Shown here in pieces: positions 1-5,273 of a DNA stretch of 5,770 nt. Source of the stretch: Paracoccaceae bacterium (GTDB taxonomy: Bacteria; Pseudomonadota; Alphaproteobacteria; Rhodobacterales; Rhodobacteraceae); assembly GCA_007123625.1 (NCBI GenBank), contig SKKS01000329.1:1-5770 (forward strand), written 5' to 3'. The translations under genes were made by a program, and so were the position numbers. Within the stretch, counting starts at the first letter, position 1. The number at the start of each line of letters is the position of its first letter. The notes below the pieces were generated by a model that was given only the letters and a program-made list of their open reading frames with translations, searched no databases and was not told where the DNA came from.

Positions 1-345
1 GGCATACAGACCGATGATCTTGTCATCCATGCCGTCGATCCGGGTCTGGCCCTTCTTCACCAGTTCAGGCTCAAAACTGCCATCCCGGTCACGCGGCACG
101 GCGATCGGCAACTCCCCGTCCTGACCCTTCAGCCGCTTTGCGGACGTGCCATTGCGCCGATTGGCCTGAGCCGGCGGGGCGTCCTTGCCATCCTCGTAGC
201 CCAGATGCGCAGTCAGCTCGGCACCCAGCATCCGCTCCATGAGCCTGATCTTGAGCTCCTTCATCAGCCCGGCATCGCCAAGCAGATCCTCAGGCCGTTC
301 GCAGCCCTTCAGCAACTCGTCCAGTAGTTCCTTGGAAATGGTCAT
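1..345 (-). CDS. IS256-family (mutator-type) transposase, N-terminal 115 residues, partial
   Basis: DDE-type transposase that would move the surrounding insertion sequence. The reading frame is open from an ATG at 343-345 to base 1, and the rest of the gene lies to the left of the window. The N-terminal half of the family is recognisable: LMERMLGAELTAHLGYE at about residues 35-51, NRRNGTSAKRLKG at 62-74, a GELPIAVPRDRDGSFEP block at 78-93, and the KKGQTRIDGMDDKIIGLYA segment at 97-115. Family members are about 400 residues long, so roughly 290 residues, including all catalytic acidic residues, are not visible. The start is supported by GAGAGGAGCAAGGA just upstream on the minus strand, which supplies a good Shine-Dalgarno. 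No frameshift or stop is seen in the visible part. The gene reads away from yaaA, so its own transcription should not enter the host genes to its right. Confidence 0.93.
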   Translation of the reverse strand, partial: MTISKELLDELLKGCERPEDLLGDAGLMKELKIRLMERMLGAELTAHLGYEDGKDAPPAQANRRNGTSAKRLKGQDGELPIAVPRDRDGSFEPELVKKGQTRIDGMDDKIIGLYA

Positions 346-409
346 CGTCCTTGCTCCTCTCAGGAAACATGGACCAAATCCCAGTTACACAGAAGATCGG
401 ACACTCTCC
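1..409 (-). mobile_element. IS256-family insertion sequence, 5' part only (cut by window edge)
   Basis: The stretch holds the start of an IS256-type transposase plus about 64 bp of leader ending in a terminal-repeat-like sequence. Read on the minus strand, the tip is GAGAGTGTCCG followed by TGTGTAAC. This aligns in pattern with IS256 ends as I remember them (GA, four bases, GTCCG, about six bases, TGTGTAA). The outer boundary is therefore placed at about 408-410. The other end, the matching inverted repeat and the 8-9 bp target duplication lie outside the window. Whether the element is complete, active or truncated cannot be told from here. Confidence 0.75.
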
Positions 410-410
410 C
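384..410 (-). repeat. Terminal inverted repeat of the IS256-family element (one copy)
   Basis: On the minus strand the sequence reads GAGAGTGTCCG, six bases, then TGTGTAACTGG. Its spacing and the GTCCG and TGTGTAA blocks match IS256-family ends. It lies about 40-65 bp upstream of the transposase ATG, the usual distance. The exact tip could be 408 (GAG...) or 410 (GGGAG...). The second copy needed to confirm it is outside the window. Confidence 0.65.
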
Positions 411-430
411 TTCGGGCTCGACGTGCCTGG

Positions 431-731
431 TCACTGCGCGGTCGCCTGCTCGGTCAGCTCGTCGATCGAGGCATCGGGCTCGCGCCCGCCTGGATCGCGC
501 GCAGCGTCGGCATCAGCGACAGGTCGTGCTCGACGTCCGGATCCCGCGACTCCACCGTGGGCATCCAGCCGTCCGGGCGCAGCCGCGTCGCCGTATCGAA
601 GCCGACTTGAGTCCACGCTTCACCGCCATGCCCGGTCCGACACCCGGCAGCTCCTGCAATCAGCCCTGAGGCAACAAGTCGCGCTTGCAGGTGATGACGG
701 ACTGGCACAAAGTCACGCCAAACTTGGACAT
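431..731 (-). pseudogene. Decayed coding remnant, unrecognised, split across three frames
   Basis: No intact gene fits here, but a leftward coding signal is visible in pieces. The strongest piece is 606-484: 41 codons, 39 ending in G or C, giving a protein-like sequence around GFDTATRLRPDGWMPTVES and DPDVEHDLSLMPTLRAIQAG. In that frame it runs into a stop at 454-456. One frame over, the reading continues smoothly as REPDASIDELTEQATAQ to a TGA at 431-433, as if a single-base indel near 475-485 had broken one gene. Farther upstream, an ATG at 729-731 starts a third frame (MSKFGVTLCQ...) that stops at 660-662. The stop at 431 is only about 20 bp from the IS256 tip. I do not recognise the family. 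It may be a leftover phage, plasmid or IS-linked gene. The upstream limit at 731 is a guess, and only the 484-606 part is well supported as formerly coding. Confidence 0.45.
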
Positions 732-768
732 GACGCAGCCATACGACCTGCCGGCTTGTAACCGCGAG

Positions 769-787
769 GTCCGCGCGGACGCCTTTT
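769..787 (+). promoter_or_regulatory. Perfect 12-bp dyad plus T-run in the yaaA leader
   Basis: GTCCGCGCGGAC (769-780) is a perfect palindrome followed by GCCTTTT, ending just before the yaaA Shine-Dalgarno GGAGA at 791-795. It could be a weak hairpin (4-bp stem, 4-base loop) or a protein-binding dyad. A 12-bp palindrome is expected about once per window of this size by chance, so this is only noted. I see no convincing -35/-10 pair for yaaA in 735-799. Confidence 0.2.
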
Positions 788-799
788 ACTGGAGAATCG

Positions 800-1564
800 A
801 TGCTCGTAGTTATTTCACCGGCCAAGGCGCTTGATTGGGACACGGCGGAGCCGGCAATCACCATGACGGCGCCGCGGTTTGCAGAGGCCACGGCCGAACT
901 GGTCACGGCAGCCGGGGCGCTGGACGCGGCGGGGCTGGGCAAGCTGATGAAGATCAGCGATAATCTGGCGCGCCTGAACCGTGACCGCTTTGCGGCCTTC
1001 ACGTCGGACCCGGCGCCCGAAGCCACGCGCAGCGCCGTATTTGCCTTTGCGGGTGATACGTATCGCGGGCTTGAGGCGCGCACGCTTGACCCCGATGCGC
1101 TGGCTTGGGCGAACGGGCATTTGCGCATTCTTTCCGGGCTTTACGGCGTGCTGCGGCCCGGTGACCAGATCCAGCCCTATCGGCTGGAGATGGGCAGTCG
1201 TTTGCACACGGCGCGCGGGCGGTCGCTTTATGACTTCTGGGGTGGCTGGATCGCCGAGGCGCTGAACCATGACGCCACGCTGGCGGGGGCCAGGGTTCTG
1301 GTAAACTGCGCGTCAGTTGAATATTTCGGCGCCGTGGACCGGGCGGTTCTGGTGCCACGGGTGGTCACGCCGGTGTTCATGGAAGACCGCGAGGCTGGAC
1401 CGCGTATCGTCAGTTTCCACGCCAAGCGCGCGCGGGGGGCCATGGCGCGGTTCATCATGGAAAACCGCCTGTCCGACCCGGCCGCATTGCAGGATTTCGA
1501 TGCGGGCGGATACCGCTTTGCGCCCGAAATTTCCGAGCCGGACAAACCTGTCTTTCTGCGCTGA
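800..1564 (+). CDS. yaaA: Peroxide stress protein YaaA (DUF328/UPF0246 family)
   Basis: Cytoplasmic protein of the YaaA family. In Escherichia coli YaaA is induced by peroxide and lowers free intracellular iron, protecting DNA and proteins from Fenton damage; a DNA-binding activity has also been described for the family. The 254 residues match the usual 250-260. Family signatures run the whole length: MLVVISPAKALDWD at the N-terminus, LNRDRFAAF at 59-67, FAFAGDTYRGLEA at 81-93, SGLYGVLRPGDQIQPYRLE at 112-130, VNCASVEYF at 168-176, a VVTPVF strand at 188-193, FHAKRARGAMARFI at 206-219, and GYRF near 237-240. The ATG at 800 is chosen because the conserved SPAK motif begins five residues in and GGAGA sits 4 bases upstream. 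The gene is intact although an insertion sequence and a decayed remnant lie directly upstream. A RidA-family gene follows on the same strand after 91 bp. No OxyR-like site is evident by eye. Confidence 0.95.
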   Translation: MLVVISPAKALDWDTAEPAITMTAPRFAEATAELVTAAGALDAAGLGKLMKISDNLARLNRDRFAAFTSDPAPEATRSAVFAFAGDTYRGLEARTLDPDALAWANGHLRILSGLYGVLRPGDQIQPYRLEMGSRLHTARGRSLYDFWGGWIAEALNHDATLAGARVLVNCASVEYFGAVDRAVLVPRVVTPVFMEDREAGPRIVSFHAKRARGAMARFIMENRLSDPAALQDFDAGGYRFAPEISEPDKPVFLR

Positions 1565-1655
1565 TGTCCCGGCTCCGCGCCGCCCGCCCGGAATCCCCTT
1601 GAATGTGGATGCGGGCGCAGTAGGCTGCGGGCAGATCTGGAAAAGGACCATCACC

Positions 1656-2120
1656 ATGCGCAGCCCCGTTGAACAGCGACTTGCAGACCTTGGGTTGGCC
1701 TTGCCCGACGCTCCGGCCCCGGCTGCCAATTACGTGCCTTTCGTGCGCACGGGGGCACTGGTCTTTGTGTCCGGCCAGATCAGCGGCGGGCCGGATGGGC
1801 TGGTGAGAGGCAAGCTGGGCGATGATCTGGCCGTCGAGCAGGGCGCGGACGCGGCCCGGCTGTGCGCGCTGGCCCTGATTGCGCAACTGCGTTCGGCCTG
1901 TGATGGCGACCTGTCGCGGGTGCGGCAAGTGGTGAAGCTGACCGGCTTTGTCAATTGCACCCCGGATTTCACCGACCAGCCAAAGGTTGTGAACGGGGCA
2001 TCGGACCTGATGGTGGCCGTGTTCGGCGATGCCGGTCGCCACGCCCGCGCCGCTGTCGGGGTGCCATCGCTGCCGCTGGGCGTCGCGGTCGAGATCGAGG
2101 GCGTGTTCGAGATCGCCTGA
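1656..2120 (+). CDS. RidA/YjgF/YER057c/UK114-family protein
   Basis: Small cytoplasmic protein, normally a trimer. Canonical RidA enzymes hydrolyse reactive enamines/imines made by PLP-dependent dehydratases, but the family has several subgroups whose substrates differ. The 154-residue length and the NYVPFVRTGALVFVSGQ opening (residues 25-41) point to the longer subgroup rather than the 128-residue RidA itself, so no symbol is given. The C-terminal signature RAAVGVPSLPLGVAVEIE (131-148) is present. Arg131 aligns with the substrate-carboxylate-binding arginine of RidA (Arg105 in E. coli), so imine/enamine deaminase chemistry is plausible. The frame is open far upstream inside yaaA, but ATG 1656 is chosen because AAGGA (1643-1647) lies 8 bases before it and the product then matches family length. 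The 91-bp gap after yaaA could hold its own promoter (TTGAAT 1599, TAGGCT 1621, 16-bp spacer; weak), or the two may be cotranscribed. The stop codon is part of an inverted repeat. Confidence 0.92.
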   Translation: MRSPVEQRLADLGLALPDAPAPAANYVPFVRTGALVFVSGQISGGPDGLVRGKLGDDLAVEQGADAARLCALALIAQLRSACDGDLSRVRQVVKLTGFVNCTPDFTDQPKVVNGASDLMVAVFGDAGRHARAAVGVPSLPLGVAVEIEGVFEIA

Positions 2121-2138
2121 TCGCACCACATGCGATCA
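2118..2138. terminator. Perfect 8-bp inverted repeat between converging genes
   Basis: TGATCGCA - CCACA - TGCGATCA: two perfectly complementary 8-base arms around a 5-base loop. It starts at the TGA of the RidA-family gene and sits in the 36-bp gap before the carboxypeptidase stop. It can fold in RNA from either strand. No U-run follows on either side, so it is not a classic intrinsic terminator. It may mark or protect 3' ends or help Rho-dependent termination of both converging transcripts. Confidence 0.45.
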
Positions 2139-2156
2139 CGCTGCGCCCCGGCGCTG

Positions 2157-4040
2157 TCAGGGGCTGACCATGAAGCAGTCGCGATGCCGCGCGTGCATAC
2201 GGCGGCAGGCCATGTCGGCCTCTTCGCGGGTCAGTCCGGCAAAGCTGGCTTCGAAGCCGCCCGAATGCTGGCGCACCCGGCGCAGGCCGTTTTCCAGCGC
2301 CACAGCCTCGGCCAGCGAGGTCTGGATCAACACGCGCTCGGCCTCGTGGCGCGAATTGAAGCGGCCCAGAGACACGCCCCAGATCCGCCCGCTTGAGGTC
2401 GACATGCGCGAGACGATCTGGCTTCCTCCGGCGGCGGCGGCTTCGGTGACCATCGCCACCTGGGCGCGGTCGTCCACTTCGCCCTCGTTCAGGCTGGTCA
2501 ACTGGATCAGGGCGTTGGGCGCGGGTCCGGATGCGGTGGCGATATCGGCCGGTCGCGGTTCGGGGCGCAGGGTGACAGAGGCCGGGGCGATGGCGGCGGT
2601 TACGGGGTCAACCGCGGATGCGTCGCTGGTGCCGGCCATGGTGGCGATGGCGGTATCCATGGCGTTGTGGCCGTCCTGCTGCGGTGCGGCGCCGGTATCG
2701 GTTGCACCGGTTTCGGCCGGGGTCACAAGGCGCCCGTTGTTTTCCAGAGTGGCAATTTCGTCAGCTGTGGCCGTGGAGAACCCCGCGGCCGCGGCCAGGG
2801 CAAGCTGAACGTCCTCGTCCATGACCTCGGTATCGGGTGCGGCGGGCGCGGTTCCGTCCGGCAGCGCTTCGGCCAGCAGGGTCTCGGGGCGCGCAGGCGG
2901 GATGACAGGCAGGGCGGCGAGGGCTATCCCCTCGGCATCAACAGGTTGCGATGCCGTTGTGCTGTCAGCCGTGGCGGCGCTGGCGAGTTCGGAAACGGCT
3001 TGCCCGACGCTTTGCTGCAAGGCCAGCAGCATGTCGTCGGCGGGGGCCTGGCCGGGGCGCGGCATGGGGCGCGGGCTGCGCGCCACCGCCGTTTGCAGGC
3101 GCACCGTCCGGTCTGCTACGGGGCGGTTGCCGGTGCTGTCGGATTGCGCCGGGGCCGAGGCGACCGCGCGCCCGCCCTGATAAGCCGGGGTTGCCGGGGC
3201 CCGGGTGGCCACACGGGTCTGTGCGCGGGCAAAGCCGATGTCCAGAAGTTCGGCCACATGGGCGTTGCGCGCCGCCCCCGACGACCCGCCGAACATTGTG
3301 GCGATGATGCGCACCCCGTTGCGTTCGGCCGAGGCGGTCAGATTGAACCCCGCGGCGCGCGTGAACCCGGTCTTGATCCCGTCGGCGCCACGATAGGCAT
3401 CCAGCAGCCGACGGTTCGTGTTCGGCACGGTGGCAATCCCCGCGTGGTCGGACCGGCGCGAGAAAATGTTGTAATACTGCGGGTAATCGAACAGCAACTG
3501 ACGGCCCAGAATGGTCATGTCCCGTGCCGTGGACAAATGCCCCGAGGCAGTCAGGCCATGCGCGTTGCGAAAGGTCGTGTTCTCCATGCCCATGGCGCGG
3601 GCGGTGCGGGTCATGCGCTCGGCAAAGGCCGATTCCGAGCCCGATATCGCCTCAGCGATCGCCGTGGCCGCGTCATTGCCCGAACGCAGTGCCGCAGCAC
3701 GGATCAGGTAGCGCAGGGCGATTGTCTGACCCGCGCGCACCCCCAGACAGGAGCAGGGCGTGTTGGCCGCGTTTCTGCTGATGCGCACCTGGGTGTCCAG
3801 GCTGATCTCGCCGTGCTTGACCGCTTCGAAGGCGATGTAGAGCGTCATCATCTTGGTCAGCGATGCCGGATGCAACCGCGTGTCATGGTTGCGCGCAAAG
3901 ATCACGTTCCCGTCGCGCGCATCCATCACCATGGCCGCATAAGGCGCGGCGAGGGCCGCCCCGGAGGCCAGATATCCCGAAATCACGAGCGCTGCCAGAT
4001 ACGCCAAGCTGCGCACCGCAGCGATGCTGCTGGTTGCCAT
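2157..4040 (-). CDS. D-alanyl-D-alanine carboxypeptidase (peptidase S11) with C-terminal SPOR domain
   Basis: Periplasmic low-molecular-weight penicillin-binding protein that removes the terminal D-Ala from peptidoglycan pentapeptides. Residues 1-32 form a signal peptide ending ALAA before PYAAMVMDARDG. The S11 catalytic domain follows (about 33-275) with all three motifs: S60-L-T-K63 (nucleophile serine and lysine), S120-G-N122, and K223-T-G225. Residues about 276-545 are a low-complexity Ala/Pro/Thr-rich linker. Residues about 549-627 are a SPOR domain (WGVSLGRFNSRHEAERV, then SFAGLTREEADMACRRM and a DCF end), which binds denuded glycan strands and often directs proteins to the division septum. 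The usual S11 C-terminal beta domain was not evident; the linker and SPOR occupy its place. Start: the frame also allows TTG at 4061, but ATG 4040 puts the signal peptide at the N-terminus and has GAGG upstream (11-base spacing, not ideal). Odd point: a Cys-x-Cys (96, 98) in PCSCLG, plus Cys612 and Cys622 in SPOR. 627 residues is long for S11 because of the linker. Confidence 0.93.
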   Translation of the reverse strand: MATSSIAAVRSLAYLAALVISGYLASGAALAAPYAAMVMDARDGNVIFARNHDTRLHPASLTKMMTLYIAFEAVKHGEISLDTQVRISRNAANTPCSCLGVRAGQTIALRYLIRAAALRSGNDAATAIAEAISGSESAFAERMTRTARAMGMENTTFRNAHGLTASGHLSTARDMTILGRQLLFDYPQYYNIFSRRSDHAGIATVPNTNRRLLDAYRGADGIKTGFTRAAGFNLTASAERNGVRIIATMFGGSSGAARNAHVAELLDIGFARAQTRVATRAPATPAYQGGRAVASAPAQSDSTGNRPVADRTVRLQTAVARSPRPMPRPGQAPADDMLLALQQSVGQAVSELASAATADSTTASQPVDAEGIALAALPVIPPARPETLLAEALPDGTAPAAPDTEVMDEDVQLALAAAAGFSTATADEIATLENNGRLVTPAETGATDTGAAPQQDGHNAMDTAIATMAGTSDASAVDPVTAAIAPASVTLRPEPRPADIATASGPAPNALIQLTSLNEGEVDDRAQVAMVTEAAAAGGSQIVSRMSTSSGRIWGVSLGRFNSRHEAERVLIQTSLAEAVALENGLRRVRQHSGGFEASFAGLTREEADMACRRMHARHRDCFMVSP

Positions 4041-4127
4041 GTGTCTCACTGCCTCATGCAAGCCCCGGTTGTTATCAGTGGGGTCTTTGGGCGAAGACTA
4101 ACATGCAACCCGAGTGCAGAAAACCCC

Positions 4128-4158
4128 TTTATATCATGGCTTTCAGCGCCATATTTAA
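4128..4158 (-). promoter_or_regulatory. Possible promoter of the carboxypeptidase gene
   Basis: On the minus strand a TATAAA at 4133-4128 resembles a -10 element. TTAAAT at 4158-4153 is the closest -35-like hexamer, with a 19-base spacer that is longer than ideal. A 5-bp inverted repeat (ATGGC...GCCAT) lies in the spacer. It would give a leader of about 80 bases before ATG 4040. This is weak evidence from base composition and one hexamer. Confidence 0.3.
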
Positions 4159-4311
4159 GCCATTTTCGCCTATGTTGTGGCATGGGGCACAAGGATCACC
4201 AGATACCGGTTCCGGGCCGAGATGACATCCGCTGCGTGCAGGGGGCTTGCACAAGGGTCCTGGCTGGATCAAGCTGCTCGCCATGGTCGGCGGTGGGGGC
4301 GAGGATCTGAG

Positions 4312-4377
4312 AATTGTTGCAATTAACCTCCTCTTTGCCAAAGATTCGCCATATTGTTTCCATATCGGTTGCAACCG
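4312..4377 (+). promoter_or_regulatory. Twin TTGCAA-cored dyads upstream of the Cys-rich secreted protein
   Basis: AATTG-TTG-CAATT (4312-4324, containing TTGCAA 4317-4322) and the perfect 12-bp palindrome CGGTTGCAACCG (4366-4377) share the core GTTGCAA. Their TTGCAA centres are 52 bp apart, close to five helical turns, so a dimeric regulator could bind both on one face. They lie 48-113 bp before the ATG at 4425. Binding is inference, and a single 12-bp palindrome is not rare in a window of this size. Confidence 0.3.
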
Positions 4378-4424
4378 CGATGTCGGGCCAACCGTCACGC
4401 CAACCAATGAACCCGAGGCTTGAG

Positions 4425-4739
4425 ATGCAGAAATCCATTATTGCAGCGGCGCTTACCGCGTTGCTGGTGCCCATGATCCCCGCTCCGGCCAGTGCCAGTG
4501 CACTCGAATCGGCCTGCCTGCGCTCGGATCGCCCGCAGGCCACCCGTGCCCTGTGCCGCTGTGTGGGTGCGGTGGCGAATCAGACGCTGACCCGCGCAGA
4601 ACAGCGCCGGGCGGCGCGGTTTTTCCGCGATCCGCAACTGGCACAGGACGTGCGCATGTCGCGCAGCGCGCGGGACAATGAATTCTGGGCGCGCTACCGC
4701 GCTTTCGGCGCCGCGGCCGAACAGCGCTGTTCACGCTGA
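4425..4739 (+). CDS. Small secreted four-cysteine protein, conserved hypothetical (Rhodobacteraceae type)
   Basis: Function unknown. The 104-residue product begins with a Sec signal peptide (MQKSIIAAALTALLVPMIPA, then PASASA, cleavage near residue 25-26). The mature part of about 79 residues has four cysteines, Cys31, Cys44, Cys46 and Cys102, which could form two disulfides in the periplasm. It is rich in arginine, with a conserved-looking QRRAARFFRDPQLAQ block (60-74) and a DNEFWARYRAFG block (84-95). From memory, similar roseobacter proteins are sometimes labelled 'arginine transporter', but a soluble protein this small with no membrane span beyond the signal peptide cannot be a transporter by itself. 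ATG 4425 is chosen because GAGG lies 6 bases upstream. An in-frame ATG at 4407 would add six residues before the signal peptide. Its stop overlaps the end of the opposing phosphatase gene by 9 bp. Third-position GC is like its neighbours. Confidence 0.82.
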   Translation: MQKSIIAAALTALLVPMIPAPASASALESACLRSDRPQATRALCRCVGAVANQTLTRAEQRRAARFFRDPQLAQDVRMSRSARDNEFWARYRAFGAAAEQRCSR

Positions 4740-5189
4740 GCGCAGCGCCTTCAGCAACCCCTGGCTGGCGCTTTCGATCAGCGCAAAGGTCCGGTCGAAT
4801 CCGCCGATCATATACGGGTCGGGCACATCGGAGCCGGGGCTGTCTGCGTAGTCAAGAAACAGTCTGACCGGCACAGTATTGCCTGCCGGTCGCAGGACTT
4901 CGAGATCGCTCTGGTTGGTGCGGTCCATGGCCACGATCAGGTCGAATCGGTCGAAATCCTCGGGCAGGACCTGACGCGCGCGCAGATCCGCGATGTCATG
5001 GCCCCGCAGCGCCGCTTCAGCCACGGCACGAGGGTCAGGCGGTTTGCCGATATGCCAGTCGCCGGTTCCGGCGCTGTCGGTGTGCACCTCGACGCCGCTG
5101 GCCGCGGCCATGTCGCGGAACACGCCTTCGGCGGTGGGCGAGCGGCAGATATTCCCAAGACAGACGAACAGGACGCGCTTCAGGGTCAT
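4731..5189 (-). CDS. Low-molecular-weight protein-tyrosine phosphatase
   Basis: Cytoplasmic cysteine-based phosphatase of the LMW-PTP family, which hydrolyses phosphotyrosine. In bacteria members act on tyrosine kinases of polysaccharide export, on stress regulators, or on other targets, and the substrate here is unknown. The 152 residues match the family (about 150-160). The P-loop is VCLGNICRSPTAEG with nucleophile Cys10 and Arg16 (CX5R) and the usual Ser17. Asp124 in the DPYMIGG motif (124-130) is the expected general acid. The TDSAGTGDWHIGKPPDPRA segment (38-56) is also typical, so all catalytic residues are present. The frame extends to an ATG at 5237, but that extension runs through the terminator stem-loop at 5225-5251 and adds residues not seen in the family, so ATG 5189 is preferred. 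Its Shine-Dalgarno is poor (GTGGGC abuts the ATG). No dedicated kinase or exopolysaccharide gene is adjacent. Confidence 0.95.
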   Translation of the reverse strand: MTLKRVLFVCLGNICRSPTAEGVFRDMAAASGVEVHTDSAGTGDWHIGKPPDPRAVAEAALRGHDIADLRARQVLPEDFDRFDLIVAMDRTNQSDLEVLRPAGNTVPVRLFLDYADSPGSDVPDPYMIGGFDRTFALIESASQGLLKALRSA

Positions 5190-5214
5190 GCCCACAGCTA
5201 AGCGGTCTTCACCC

Positions 5215-5251
5215 GAAAACGCAACAGGGCCCGGCATGCCGCCGGACCCTG
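5215..5251 (-). terminator. Intrinsic terminator after the PCu(A)C copper-chaperone gene
   Basis: On the minus strand CAGGGUCCGGC (5251-5241), a 5-base loop (5240-5236) and GCCGGGCCCUG (5235-5225) form an 11-bp stem with one U-G wobble. On the plus strand the same position would be a C-A mismatch, so the hairpin is better on the minus strand. It is followed by UUGCGUUUU (5224-5216), an interrupted U-run. It lies 22 bp past the copper-chaperone stop and ends only about 25 bp before the phosphatase ATG. Confidence 0.8.
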
Positions 5252-5262
5252 CGCGCGCGCGC
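5251..5262. repeat. Alternating (GC)6 run
   Basis: Six GC dinucleotides in a row between the copper-chaperone stop and the terminator stem. Alternating GC of this kind can adopt Z-DNA under negative supercoiling and is prone to slippage. No function can be assigned from sequence. Confidence 0.6.
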
Positions 5263-5273
5263 CATCGACGCGC

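Larger units (their letters stand above)
4041..4424. other. Divergent intergenic region without a convincing gene
   Basis: This 384-bp stretch separates the leftward carboxypeptidase from the rightward Cys-rich protein. Frames crossing it lack Shine-Dalgarno sequences and protein-like composition. It must carry promoters for both neighbours. An AT-richer patch at about 4115-4165 is on the carboxypeptidase side, and another at about 4308-4365 is on the other side. Two dyads cored on TTGCAA lie at 4312-4324 and 4366-4377. Bases 4170-4305 are GC-rich and show nothing I can name. Confidence 0.6.

Noticed and set aside
769..780. 12-bp palindrome GTCCGCGCGGAC as a yaaA operator
   Set aside because: A perfect 12-bp palindrome is expected about once in this many bases by chance, and no partner site is seen. 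It is kept only as a low-confidence note.
454..1128. A 224-codon minus-strand frame running from inside yaaA through the remnant
   Set aside because: Most of it is the antisense shadow of yaaA. Only the 484-606 part has coding-like codon use, and that is reported as a pseudogene.
1317..1655. N-terminal extension of the RidA-family gene
   Set aside because: The frame is merely open inside yaaA. The family length and the AAGGA site place the start at 1656.
1565..1655. GC-rich stretch after yaaA as an intrinsic terminator
   Set aside because: No stable stem followed by a T-run could be drawn. The gap looks like a leader with at most a weak promoter.
4041..4061. TTG start at 4061 for the carboxypeptidase
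   Set aside because: It would place seven extra residues, including charged ones, before the signal peptide. ATG 4040 gives a normal signal sequence, although the ribosome site is not strong for either.
2667..4310. A 547-codon open frame on the plus strand, antisense to the carboxypeptidase
   Set aside because: Its product is Gly/Arg/His-rich without motifs or a Shine-Dalgarno. It is the expected shadow of a long GC-rich gene on the other strand, which has full catalytic motifs.
4129..4407. A 92-codon minus-strand frame in the divergent intergenic region
   Set aside because: No Shine-Dalgarno, no recognisable motif, and its composition is unlike the real genes. It also crosses the promoter-like AT-rich patches.
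5190..5237. Upstream ATG (5237) for the phosphatase
   Set aside because: It would translate the terminator hairpin and add 16 residues before the conserved MTLKRVLFVC start.
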